Origin: a bacterium Ga0077546
GTDB lineage: Bacteria > Cyanobacteriota > Vampirovibrionia > Obscuribacterales > Obscuribacteraceae
Assembly (NCBI GenBank): GCA_001464165.1
Contig: LNEX01000528.1
Span: 1 to 28,335 of the forward strand
DNA: 28,335 bases
Reading direction: 5' to 3'
Below the pieces are notes generated by a model. That model did not search any database. It saw only the letters and a program-made list of their open reading frames with translations, and was not told where the DNA came from. The stretch's first letter is position 1. Each line of letters opens with the position of its first letter. Shown piece after piece: positions 1-7,611 of this stretch. The position numbers and the translations under genes were made by a program.

Positions 1-1020
1 GAATCATCAGACTGCAACAACGACCAAACGGCTCGACGTCTGCTGGATGCCGTAGCTCCTATTACAGTCAAAATCGAAACTGGCGATAAGCCTTTTCCGC
101 GCAGCGAAAGTGATTCTAAAGTCGGCTCTGGCCTACTCGTAAACGATGGCAGTGAAGTCTTGACCAATGCCCACGTAGGCTTGTCTGGTTCTTTTGTCGA
201 CGTCATTACCCACGACGGCAGTAGATATCATGCCCAACTAATTAAACTAGACGAAATCAATGATCTCGCCCGCTTCAAAGTAATGGGCCTAGCGGCCGAT
301 CCTAGCCATGCAGCAAAAGTTGATATCACACCTCTGAAGCCAGAAGAAGAACTCGTAACCTACGGGCACCCAAGAGGTGCATCTGAACTCTGGGCTTCCA
401 CCGGCAACTATAAAGGCATTGCCCCACTAGAAAAATTTGTGACCGACCCTAAGGCCTATCCCGATCTGGTTGCCATAATTGACATGAAAAATTCGGCCGA
501 TCCAACCGTGGCAAAAATGGCGCGAGACTATCTTGCATCCGAGCGAATTTTCCAAAGAGCCCATATCGAACATGGCAATTCTGGTGGCCCATCTTTTGAT
601 GGTGCGCAAAATCTTCGCGCTGTGGCCGCCAACCGCATTAGTAAAACAAAATCGCTTTTTATCCCGGCCGACAAAGTGAAAGCAGCCATAGAAGAGCCCG
701 AACAAAAATTCAAATTTAACTATCAAACCCTGGCGGATGGCAACACTAAACTAACCTCTATTGAACGCCTTGATGGCAGCAAGACTGCTCCAATTGTGCT
801 TCTGGCCGGCAGAGAAACAGCGCCAGAGATTGAGGGAAAGAAACAGAGTGATGCAAACCGCGCCGGCCTCAATGAGAGCGCATTTGGCGGCCTAGGAATT
901 GGTATCAGAAATTTACTACACCATTCGCCATCTGTTCTAACAGAAAATCCTGCCGGTCGAGAAAATTTCAGAAACCCACTGCTGCGCTTGAACTATTACG
1001 AACAGAAAGCAAAGCTTTAG
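1..1020 (+). CDS. Trypsin-like serine protease (5' truncated by window edge)
   Basis: The reading frame is open from base 1, so the gene starts before the window. Only an in-frame TTG at 160 looks like a start, but it lies inside the catalytic His motif and cannot be the true start. The fold is the S1/HtrA-type double beta-barrel. The frame shows GSGLLVNDGSEVLTNAHV, with His at codon 172-174, then NDLARFKV with Asp at 262-264, and GNSGGPSFD with the nucleophile Ser at 580-582, so the triad is complete. The roughly 140 residues after the Ser motif show no PDZ signature that I recognise and end in a low-similarity tail. Such proteases normally act in the periplasm or at the envelope; any signal peptide is outside the window. 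The physiological substrate is unknown. A terminator hairpin begins inside the last codons. Confidence 0.9.
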   Translation, partial: ESSDCNNDQTARRLLDAVAPITVKIETGDKPFPRSESDSKVGSGLLVNDGSEVLTNAHVGLSGSFVDVITHDGSRYHAQLIKLDEINDLARFKVMGLAADPSHAAKVDITPLKPEEELVTYGHPRGASELWASTGNYKGIAPLEKFVTDPKAYPDLVAIIDMKNSADPTVAKMARDYLASERIFQRAHIEHGNSGGPSFDGAQNLRAVAANRISKTKSLFIPADKVKAAIEEPEQKFKFNYQTLADGNTKLTSIERLDGSKTAPIVLLAGRETAPEIEGKKQSDANRAGLNESAFGGLGIGIRNLLHHSPSVLTENPAGRENFRNPLLRLNYYEQKAKL

Positions 1021-1036
1021 GCTTTGCTTTCTAATT
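1004..1036 (+). terminator. Hairpin terminator overlapping the protease stop codon
   Basis: A perfect 12-bp stem (1004-1015 with 1021-1032) has a 5-nt loop that contains the TAG stop of the protease gene. Only a weak AATTAAT tract follows, so termination efficiency is uncertain. The left arm is coding sequence. Confidence 0.6.
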
Positions 1037-1071
1037 AATCACTAGTAAATTCTGACTATTCTCTGTAGCTC

Positions 1072-1281
1072 TTAGCCAATGGTTAGGGGCGGAAGTTCAG
1101 AAAGTGAAGACAGGCTACCAACGGGGGTAGTGCAGTGTTGCGGATTGCGCACCATTGAACCATCTTTGCACTGATAAAGGGTAGAAGCTAGTTGCGAAAG
1201 ATTTTCGCGAGCAGCAACAGCGGTGTTATCGCTTTGAGTAGTAAGGGTTGCATCGGCTGGTCTTTCAATTTCGTTTGCCAT
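1072..1281 (-). CDS. Small hypothetical protein (about 69 aa)
   Basis: I do not recognise this protein. I prefer the ATG at 1281 (MANEIERPAD...) to an in-frame ATG 45 nt upstream, because the upstream extension looks non-coding. Ser/Thr/Ala-rich sequence is followed by LYQCKDGSMVRNPQHC, a short segment with two Cys, and a Leu/Pro-rich C-terminus. There is no transmembrane segment or signal peptide. The ribosome-binding site is weak (GAG about 10 nt upstream). It lies alone between the plus-strand protease and the minus-strand phosphatase, whose terminator precedes it, so it would need its own promoter. It could be a chance frame. Confidence 0.4.
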   Translation of the reverse strand: MANEIERPADATLTTQSDNTAVAARENLSQLASTLYQCKDGSMVRNPQHCTTPVGSLSSLSELPPLTIG

Positions 1282-1485
1282 GATTTTAGTCTCGCTTGTG
1301 TTGGGGGGAACGTCTCTAATATGCATGCAATTGATAACGGAGTTATTACTAAATCGATGTGACCGGCGAAGTTTTTTTTGACAGTGGGACTAAAGTTTTT
1401 TGGCTGCCTGCTACTTAAGATAGTACATACCCTCAACAAAAAAGATGATGAAAACTGGGCAAGAGAATCACAATAATGAACTGCG

Positions 1486-1526
1486 AAAAAAAGGTGCGCA
1501 GTCCTCCCTAAGGGAAACTGCGCACC
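1486..1526 (-). terminator. Rho-independent terminator of the IMPase-family operon
   Basis: On the minus strand a perfect 10-bp GC-rich stem (1517-1526 with 1493-1502) encloses a second small stem (TCCCT/AGGGA). It is followed directly by seven T residues (plus-strand A run 1486-1492). It lies about 35 nt beyond the stop of the phosphatase gene and ends the minus-strand transcription unit running from about 4.0 kb. Confidence 0.88.
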
Positions 1527-1559
1527 ACTCACAATTGACTTACTGACTAATTGGCCTGC

Positions 1560-2444
1560 TTACTTCGCTGTGGCAGTCACGACTTCTTCTGGTCGCTTGC
1601 TCCAATGTTGGCGCCACCAAGAGAGAGAGCCCTTCTTGCCTATGATGATGTTGGGCAGATGCTTGGAGTGCTCATAGCCGTAGCTGATAAAATCATCCAC
1701 TTCAGTGCCCACGTCCAGCCCCAGACCTTGCGATACCGGGCCAGGAGCCGCAGTATCCCAATAGCCCAGAGTGGGTCGAATGTGGACAAAGACGTCAGCC
1801 TTGTCGACCAACAGCTCGTAGACATCGATGCCGATGCTTGAAGCAATGACAATTTCAACGTCGTCCAGCTGGCTCACCCAGGGGTTGGCAGCAAGATCAT
1901 TCTTGCTGATCAAAAGCCGCACTTTGCTCCCGCTCGCAAGCGAGGGCAGCTGTGCAACCTTAATCAGCGACTGGGGCTCAGCAACATAGCGATAGCTGCC
2001 GAGACCAGGGCCACCAAGCAAAGCCTGTTTGTAGGCTGGCATGTAGAAGCAGCCGAACAGTTCGCGTCCAGCGTGTTCTAAGCCGATCATGACGCAGTAC
2101 TTGCCAGTGCCATCGACATAGTATTTGGTACCGTCGATGGGGTCAACAATCCAACGACGCTTGCCGTCGTTGCTGCTATTCCAGGGCGCCTCTTCCGAAA
2201 GCACAACGTCGTTAGGGAAGCGTGCAGAGAGCTCTTTCACGATCAACTCAGACAGTGCTTTGTCAGCACTGGTGACCAGATCTGTGGCCGAGGTCTTCTC
2301 CTCAACAGTGGCGCTGGCACGCATTGCCACAGCAATATCACCAGCGCGCACGGCCAGGTCGAGCACGAACTGGATATCGGCTTCAGTCAGAGCGAAGTCC
2401 GCCGGAATCAGAATCTGGCTTGTCGCAGTTTTTCCTTCGGTCAT
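1560..2444 (-). CDS. Inositol monophosphatase / CysQ-family phosphatase
   Basis: This is a Mg2+-dependent sugar- or nucleotide-phosphate phosphatase of the IMPase superfamily. The metal-binding motifs are all visible: DLVTSADK near residues 55-62, the SEE acidic pair at 83-85, the signature VDPIDGT at 100-106 (D101, D104), and the second signature YWDTAA with D230. At 294 residues it is of normal family length. Substrates in the family include inositol phosphate, fructose 1,6-bisphosphate and 3'-phosphoadenosine 5'-phosphate. The sequence alone does not choose among them, although a CysQ-like 3'(2'),5'-bisphosphate nucleotidase is plausible. It starts at ATG 2444, 25 nt after the stop of the upstream membrane-protein gene, so the two are probably co-transcribed. 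A strong terminator follows. Confidence 0.9.
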   Translation of the reverse strand: MTEGKTATSQILIPADFALTEADIQFVLDLAVRAGDIAVAMRASATVEEKTSATDLVTSADKALSELIVKELSARFPNDVVLSEEAPWNSSNDGKRRWIVDPIDGTKYYVDGTGKYCVMIGLEHAGRELFGCFYMPAYKQALLGGPGLGSYRYVAEPQSLIKVAQLPSLASGSKVRLLISKNDLAANPWVSQLDDVEIVIASSIGIDVYELLVDKADVFVHIRPTLGYWDTAAPGPVSQGLGLDVGTEVDDFISYGYEHSKHLPNIIIGKKGSLSWWRQHWSKRPEEVVTATAK

Positions 2445-2469
2445 TTAGTTCCATTCTCTAATTATGCTC

Positions 2470-3513
2470 TCAGCGTCCGGGCAGGCGCTGACGCAGGGCC
2501 TGCGGCAAGAAGCCGACGATGACATTTTCGATTTCGGTCTTGTGGCGGCGATACTGCACGCCCAAGAAAATCACACCAATGCCCGCCAGAATGAGGGCGA
2601 AGGGGAAGAAGATCGAGTTGGAGAAAAGACTCCAGAGCAAGTGACCAACGTAGAAGATGGCACCGATCGAACCGGCCAGCAAGAAAACCTTGCGAGCGAG
2701 AATGACCGAGGTGAACATCATCAGCACGTTGATAACGAAGTAGGCGAAACGGCCCAGCTCAGAGCCTGAGTCGAGCAGGCTGAGGGGAATCCAGAAGGCA
2801 GCGACGCCGAAGAGATAACCCCACCACGAATAATCTTCGTCGCGGCCGAAATGCGAATCGACCACCGTGGCCGAGGCCAGAAGAACAGCACCCATAGTTA
2901 CCGAGACCCAGGTGAAATAGTTCGAGCCGAAGCCGAAGAAAGCATTGTTGTCACCAGAAATGATACCAGCGATAGTCATGGTCAAGAGCCAAAGTGAACC
3001 GAAAACCGGGGCACTGAGAAGGGAGACCTTGACCAAACGCAAAGCCAGAAGTCCAGCAGCGAGAGTGGCAAGCTCAAGGAGCAGCGGCTCTTGCAAGCCG
3101 TGCAGAGAAGCATCGAGCTGGCTAAAGTTAAGGCCAGCGGCGAGCGTCGCGGGCACCATGAGGACGGCAAGGAGAAAGAGCACAGCACCAGCTAGGCGCT
3201 GACCATTCTGGAAACGCAGCTTGTAGCCGAGACCAGCGAAGGCAGCGGTATAGAGCACGCTCATAGCGAACACTGCACCCATACCGAAGCTGTCGTTGGC
3301 CAGACTGAGAAACCAGCCCATTGCCATCATCACCAGCACGCCGCCGGCGTAGTAGAGCAGTTGCGCGATATCGAAACTGCCCTTGGGCTGCTGTGCCCTA
3401 GAAGACTGTTGCAACATCGACCAGAGGCTGTCGACGTCTTGGGTCGCCATGGCGCCCTTTTGAGCAGCGGCGACGAGGTCGCTTTTGCCAATTGATACAC
3501 GATTATTTGTCAT
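2470..3513 (-). CDS. Polytopic membrane protein, DUF2157-like
   Basis: A 347-residue protein with a soluble N-terminus of about 50 residues (DLVAAAQKGAMATQDVD...) is followed by roughly ten hydrophobic segments spread over residues 50-325 and a basic C-terminal tail. The layout (short helical head, then paired hydrophobic helices) resembles DUF2157-type membrane proteins, which have no established biochemical role. The match is by general pattern, not by a diagnostic motif. The start at 3513 is backed by a good ribosome-binding site (AAAAGGTG about 6 nt upstream). It sits between a smaller membrane protein (12 nt upstream) and the IMPase-family gene (25 nt downstream), in an apparent three-gene operon. 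Confidence 0.7.
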   Translation of the reverse strand: MTNNRVSIGKSDLVAAAQKGAMATQDVDSLWSMLQQSSRAQQPKGSFDIAQLLYYAGGVLVMMAMGWFLSLANDSFGMGAVFAMSVLYTAAFAGLGYKLRFQNGQRLAGAVLFLLAVLMVPATLAAGLNFSQLDASLHGLQEPLLLELATLAAGLLALRLVKVSLLSAPVFGSLWLLTMTIAGIISGDNNAFFGFGSNYFTWVSVTMGAVLLASATVVDSHFGRDEDYSWWGYLFGVAAFWIPLSLLDSGSELGRFAYFVINVLMMFTSVILARKVFLLAGSIGAIFYVGHLLWSLFSNSIFFPFALILAGIGVIFLGVQYRRHKTEIENVIVGFLPQALRQRLPGR

Positions 3514-3525
3514 TGAAACACCTTT

Positions 3526-3993
3526 TTAGTTGGAGACCGCCAGAAGAGGGGCCAGCACGAACATCATCAGCAGATAAAACACGCCAGTAACAAGAGTCGG
3601 TGCCAGAGCTGCTTTGAAAGCAGCAGAAGCAGAGTCAACACGCAAGATGCTGGGCATCAAGCGGCCGAGTACCATGGTGGAGAACCAATTGGACAGCTGC
3701 AGCATCACGATCAGAACAGTAGCTGAGATAGCCAGAACAGCAGTGGTGGGGGCAGCAGAAGCTACGCCGACGCCAAGCAAAACCAGAAGTGGCACTAGGG
3801 TGACAGAGGCCAGAAGCGAAAGACCGAAGAGCATCACCTGACTGGTGAAACTCATGGCCAGACCGAAGAGCAGCTTGTGACCGACAGCCACAGGCTGAAA
3901 GGCCACGGCGCCGCTGCTGAACTTGGGAGCGATGAACTGATAGAGCGCACCAAAAAGACAGGCGGACAGGAGCAGCGAGATAACTGTTTGCAT
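3526..3993 (-). CDS. Small integral membrane protein (155 aa)
   Basis: I do not recognise the family. The frame is open up to 4209, but residues before the ATG at 3993 (MQTVISLLLSACLFG...) are compositionally unlike the rest, so I place the start at 3993. The protein has about four hydrophobic helices: near residues 1-20, 40-75, 80-105 and 130-155. A short basic loop (GRLMPSILR) lies between the third and fourth. No ribosome-binding site is obvious. The stop is 12 nt before the start of the next membrane-protein gene, so the two are likely translated from one message and may work together in the membrane. Confidence 0.65.
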   Translation of the reverse strand: MQTVISLLLSACLFGALYQFIAPKFSSGAVAFQPVAVGHKLLFGLAMSFTSQVMLFGLSLLASVTLVPLLVLLGVGVASAAPTTAVLAISATVLIVMLQLSNWFSTMVLGRLMPSILRVDSASAAFKAALAPTLVTGVFYLLMMFVLAPLLAVSN

Positions 3994-4596
3994 AATAAGC
4001 TTTCGAGGGTTGGTTATATCTCTGACTATCCAGTGAACCTCATACAACTGAAGCTTCGACCCACACCTCAGAGAAGGAGCAGTCAGAGAAACGATAGTTG
4101 ATGAGCGGGGTTGTTCGGTGGATGTAAGTAAGAGAAATAGGTGAATTGAAGGAAGCAATAAAGCACTATCAGATAAGAGCTCATGATTACAGTAAGTAAA
4201 AGCTCTCAATATGTAATCTATTTCTCAATGTTAGCGATAGCGCGCGCTAACCTAGAAGATTAGTCAGCGTCCTCAGAACGCAACTCTGTGTGGCATCGAC
4301 GACATCGTGTCAAAATTAGCCAAAATGCCCGAGAAGGCTGCACAGATTAATCTTTGGCCGCTTAGCAACCCTTTACTTGGATCTCCAATATATAGACGTT
4401 TAGGGTTAGACATCACTTCAACTCTTTAAACCAAAAGGTTTTTTCTCTCAAAGCAACTTTTTTTTCACCAGCAGGTAGAACCACAGCTCTGTCCACGCAA
4501 ATCGCGAGGAATCTAGCAGCACGGAATTCTCACCCGCCTAACCATCATGTCTTGAACACTCCGGTGCTCAGGTCGTGTCACGTAAAGGAAACAACT
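3994..4596. other. Divergent intergenic region, no gene seen
   Basis: About 600 AT-rich bases separate the minus-strand membrane-protein operon from the plus-strand ZIP gene and must hold both promoters. The only clear structure is a GC-rich inverted repeat at 4231-4250 (TTAGCG/CGCTAA around the palindrome AGCGCGCGCT). T-rich runs occur at about 4438-4472. I found no convincing -35/-10 pair. Confidence 0.5.
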
Positions 4597-5323
4597 ATGG
4601 ATATGACCCTCGTCTACGGGCTGGTGGCTGCTTTTGCTGTCAGCGTCGTTTCACTGATTGGTGTCGTGGCATTGGTGAGCAAGCGCTTCCCTCTGACCAA
4701 CGCCACCCCTTTCTTCCTCAGCTTGGCCGCAGGCGCCATGGTCGGCAACGCTCTCTTTCACTTGATTCCTGAAGGTTTCGAGCACTACATCGAGAGCGAT
4801 GGCGCAAATGGTCTGCAATTCGTCTCGCTGCTGATCACTCCTGCTTCATTCTGTCGGCAAGCACGACCAGCCCCACGCAAAGCCCATCGGCTACCTGGTC
4901 ATGCTGGGCGATACCCTCGAGAACTTTGTCGACGGCATCGTCATCGGTAGCGCTTTTCTGCTCAGCCCTGAAATCGGCATTGCCACGACGATTGCCGTGG
5001 TCGTGCATGAGATTCCCATCGAGCTTGGCGACTTCGCTGTGCTGATGCATTCGGGTTTCTCACGAAAGAAGGCGCTGCTCTGGAACTTCACCTCCGGCAT
5101 GATTTCACTTATCGGAGTGGTCGCTGCCTGGCATTTCGGACAACACATCGAGGGCTTCCCGCACCTCATGGGTCCGATTGCTGCCGGTGCATTTCTCTAC
5201 ATGGCTGGCTCGTCGATCATTCCGGCAATTCGCGAAGACGCGCACTTTTCCAAGGCTGGCGTGCATTTGCTGATTGCCATCTTCGGTGCGGCCATCATGT
5301 ATTCGCTGTTGTTCCTGGAATAG
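4597..5323 (+). pseudogene. ZIP-family divalent metal transporter, frameshifted with internal deletion
   Basis: ZIP proteins import zinc and related cations across the inner membrane. Translation would start at ATG 4597 after a good AAAGGA site. The first frame gives two ZIP helices, with the hallmark GAMVGNALFHLIPEGFE, up to about 4836. From about 4838 the family sequence continues in a different frame: HSVGKHDQPHAKP, GDTLENFVDGIVIG (metal-site helix 4), HEIPIELGDFAVLMHSG (metal-site helix 5), and three further helices to the TAG at 5321. Against the family, about 25-30 nt that should encode the end of helix 3 are missing between LQFVSLLI and HSVGKH, and the lost length is not a multiple of three. 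As written, the first frame ends at 4950 as a truncated peptide. It could be a true pseudogene or an assembly or sequencing error. Confidence 0.8.
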
Positions 5324-5359
5324 ACTCTTCCTGGAATAAGTAATTCCTCGAATAGACAG
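5312..5359 (+). repeat. Three degenerate 16-bp tandem repeats spanning a stop codon
   Basis: Units begin at 5312, 5328 and 5344, an exact 16-bp period. All share TTCCTSGAATA followed by a variable end. The first unit encodes the last residues and stop of the ZIP reading frame, and the other two lie just downstream. This looks like local tandem duplication by slippage. Confidence 0.7.
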
Positions 5360-5380
5360 CGAAACAAAAATGCTTGCTAG

Positions 5381-5456
5381 GGCCCACAGCTGGGGAAGGG
5401 ACAGTCGGTCTAACCACCACTGCTCTCCTTCCTCGCTGTGGACCTTTCTTTTTCCT
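5381..5456 (+). terminator. Probable terminator after the ZIP gene
   Basis: GGCCCACAGC (5381-5390) pairs with GCTGTGGACC (5435-5444) with one mismatch. Inside, GGAAGG pairs with CCTTCC, and a T-rich tail (TTTCTTTTTCC) follows. The long loop makes it less than ideal, but its place downstream of the ZIP frame fits a terminator. Confidence 0.6.
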
Positions 5457-5905
5457 GTTCTTGCTGCATACTCAAATGCAAATCGAAACTCATACTTAAA
5501 TGTCAATCGCGACGCCAAATTAGATAGAGCCAGAAAGCTTGATTCTTCATGGCTTAATTTCAATCGTTCTTATTCTGCGGCTTTTTAAAAGCGTTTTTTC
5601 TACTACAATCTATAATATTGCAACCTATAGTATAACATTGTTTTTAAGCAAACAATAGTAACAACTTCGCGTGAGCGAAGACAGATAGTGGTGCAAATAG
5701 TTAGCGAGAGACAACTTGTGTAAATTGAGTAAATCAATAATCATGCACTTTTCTTTGAAGAAGAGCTTCAAGCTTGCATCATGAGCTCTTTCGATGTGTT
5801 TGCTTTATTCCTTTCCCATCGATAGGCTCAAATTCAAATTTCTATTACCGCCACAGCGCTGAGATTTCAAACCACCAAACATCAAGCAAACACAACTACC
5901 CACAA
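5457..5905. other. AT-rich intergenic region with two small hairpins
   Basis: No gene is evident. Two perfect hairpins are present: 5637-5656 (ATTGTTT/AAACAAT) and 5665-5680 (CTTCGC/GCGAAG closed by a GTGA tetraloop). A perfect TATAAT occurs at 5611-5616, but no matching -35 lies 16-18 nt upstream, so a promoter there is only possible. Confidence 0.4.
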
Positions 5906-6292
5906 ATGAACCACAACACACTGCCACGCGAACTGGGCCGCGACACCCTTTGGCTAGTCAGAATCAAGAACACGCCAGAAGTAATTGCCACTGGAGCCTC
6001 TTTCAACACCGACGGTAACGCACAAGGTTTCTTTCTGCCTGGAAGCGAAGACTTCCATGACCTTAACCAAATTGAAGAAGTACTGCGGCCAATCACCATA
6101 GACGAAAGCTTAGCAGCCCGCCCCCATGGCTTCCGCCCACCAGCTGCTAGCCTTTGGCTGGTGGTTGTTGAATGCCGCTACAACGTAGTGAAAGTATCCG
6201 ACGACGGCATTGGCTTTTTTATTCCAGGACAAGAACCATGCTGGCTACTGCCCCACGTAGCCCAGTGGCTGGAACAAATCTTCCCTCTATAG
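5906..6292 (+). CDS. Hypothetical protein (128 aa)
   Basis: I do not recognise this protein. I choose ATG 5906 (MNHNTLPRELGRDTLW...) because the frame upstream to 5774 reads like translated non-coding DNA. The protein seems to contain two related halves. Each has a beta-rich stretch ending in Gly-Phe-Phe (DGNAQGFFLPGSEDF and DGIGFFIPGQEPCWLL) preceded by a Trp-Leu-Val strand (LWLVRIKN and LWLVVVECRY), which suggests a duplicated small beta domain. There is no signal peptide or membrane helix. The stop is 28 nt before the start of the EF-hand membrane protein, so the pair is probably co-transcribed. Confidence 0.65.
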   Translation: MNHNTLPRELGRDTLWLVRIKNTPEVIATGASFNTDGNAQGFFLPGSEDFHDLNQIEEVLRPITIDESLAARPHGFRPPAASLWLVVVECRYNVVKVSDDGIGFFIPGQEPCWLLPHVAQWLEQIFPL

Positions 6293-6320
6293 ACAACTAC
6301 AATAAATTCAACTAATCCAT

Positions 6321-6971
6321 ATGAACATAATTGCTACAAATTCGCTTCCAACACCAGGCGAACTTCCACTCACTGTCTTGATCGTCGGCTTGTGGATTAT
6401 CGGCACAGCGGCTGCGGCTTGGCGTGCTGAATTGAAAGTCGGACGCAAGACCGAAATCTTTGAACTGATTTATTTTGTGCTGCTGGCACCGATCGCGGTT
6501 GCATTTGCTATCAGACAAGGTTTAAATTCACCGGGCCTGTTCATGCTCAGCCTGAGCTGCGTCTTTGGGCCAATCTCGCTCTACATCATGGTGCACTACT
6601 ACAACTGCAAACGCGCCTGGCAAGTAGCACCCGAACTACATAACTGGCTTATCGACAACTTTGCCCTATTGGATGTCGATGGCGACGGCTTAGTTAGCCG
6701 GGATGACATTGACAGAGTATGGTACCTGCTCAAAATGACAGAAACGAAAGGTGGTGCTCGGCGGCAGTCTTGCAAATATGACAGAAAGATGGCTGGCTAT
6801 GCTAGTTACTTTCTCTGCGATATTGGCCATGTCACAAATTCGATTTTGGTTGGCTCGCCGATGTCTGGCGCCTTCACCAGAATAAAAGTCTATGGCATGA
6901 CCGTGGCAGACGTGGAAGCCTTCCCTGAAAAAGCACTGCTGCGTTACCAGCGGGAGTTCCCTCGCGGCTGA
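6321..6971 (+). CDS. EF-hand membrane protein (216 aa)
   Basis: The N-terminus holds three hydrophobic helices (about residues 15-35, 45-65 and 71-93). A soluble domain follows, with one canonical calcium-binding EF-hand loop at residues 118-129 (DVDGDGLVSRDD). Positions 1, 3 and 5 are Asp, 6 is Gly, 8 is Val and 12 is Asp instead of the more usual Glu, which can lower Ca2+ selectivity. The rest of the soluble part is unfamiliar and contains two Cys (CKYDRK and FLCDIGH). A calcium-sensing or calcium-stabilised membrane protein is a reasonable inference; its partner is unknown. The hypothetical gene 28 nt upstream is likely in the same transcript, and a strong hairpin follows the stop. Confidence 0.75.
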   Translation: MNIIATNSLPTPGELPLTVLIVGLWIIGTAAAAWRAELKVGRKTEIFELIYFVLLAPIAVAFAIRQGLNSPGLFMLSLSCVFGPISLYIMVHYYNCKRAWQVAPELHNWLIDNFALLDVDGDGLVSRDDIDRVWYLLKMTETKGGARRQSCKYDRKMAGYASYFLCDIGHVTNSILVGSPMSGAFTRIKVYGMTVADVEAFPEKALLRYQREFPRG

Positions 6972-7011
6972 AGCAGAAACAAACTCTTAATTGGTCTCAA
7001 GCAGCACTGGC

Positions 7012-7046
7012 AACCAGGGTGTTCAAACACCATGAACACCCTGGTT
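7012..7046 (+). terminator. Strong hairpin after the EF-hand gene
   Basis: A perfect 13-bp stem (7012-7024 with 7034-7046) has a 9-nt loop and lies 41 nt past the stop codon. It is followed by AGCCATTTTGG, so the T-tract is short and displaced. It is a likely terminator or 3'-end-protecting hairpin. Confidence 0.65.
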
Positions 7047-7310
7047 AGCCATTTTGGTGCAACTGCATTTGACCGCCTAAAAACCAGAGCAGGCAAACTT
7101 GTCAAAAAAAAACGCCGTTTGCTACTCTTGCTTATAGTAAAAAAAAAAAAAGCGTGAGCTTACAAACAACCTGCAGCCCCAGCCACGGAACCGACCAAAA
7201 GAGCACTGCCGTCCAAGAGTTATGCCGAAGCATTCTTGATACGGCAGTGCTTCCAGTCTAGGTTAATGATTGAGCCTGCGCCCGATTGGCTGATTTAGCC
7301 GTACTGGCTT
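7047..7310. other. Convergent intergenic region with A-tracts and a long hairpin
   Basis: This spacer lies between the plus-strand EF-hand gene and the minus-strand TruD cluster. It holds a 9-A tract (7104-7112), a 13-A tract (7139-7151) and a long inverted repeat (7202-7251). No gene is seen. Read on the minus strand, the A-tracts are T-runs downstream of the cluster and may aid termination. Confidence 0.5.
7202..7251 (-). terminator. Long hairpin downstream of the minus-strand cluster
   Basis: A perfect 11-bp stem (7202-7212 with 7241-7251) encloses a second partial stem (CAAGAG with TTCTTG, one G-U pair). On the minus strand a short TTTT follows within 2 nt of the stem. It probably closes the transcript from the cluster at 7.3-10.9 kb. 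The internal asymmetry would also allow a small structured RNA. Confidence 0.5.
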
Positions 7311-7547
7311 TTAGCTGTGCGAGGCGAAGGCGAGGGCCAACTTGCCGTCGTCGACGCACGGGCCTTTGCAGACCTGCGTGCCGAGCGAGACGAACCGGCC
7401 GAAGAGACGCTGACTGATAGTGCTTTCATCCGCAGGGGATGTCACTTCTTCCATCAGTGCGGTGGAACCCAGCTGGGGTCGCCGCAGCGATGGAATCACG
7501 GGGGCGTCCATGGGGCCGCCCTTTCCGTAACACATATTGCTGTTCAT
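7311..7547 (-). CDS. Small hypothetical protein (78 aa)
   Basis: I do not recognise this protein. It starts at ATG 7547 with a GAGG ribosome-binding site 10 nt upstream, and its start lies 64 nt downstream of the TruD stop, on the same strand. The sequence MNSNMCYGKGGPM... carries a Cys near each end (C6 and a CKGPC pair), has no membrane helix, and has the same GC-rich codon use as the TruD gene. That argues for coding over chance. A pseudo-continuous frame on the opposite strand covers the same bases, so I keep moderate confidence. Confidence 0.5.
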   Translation of the reverse strand: MNSNMCYGKGGPMDAPVIPSLRRPQLGSTALMEEVTSPADESTISQRLFGRFVSLGTQVCKGPCVDDGKLALAFASHS

Positions 7548-7611
7548 GGTATTTAAACCTCACTTTGCGTTTTGGGTTGCGGGGTTGCTAGTGTTCAGGC
7601 CGAATTGGCCC

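Noticed and set aside
5105..5563. 152-codon minus-strand frame over the ZIP gene end and terminator
   Set aside because: It crosses the ZIP helices on the other strand and a terminator hairpin.
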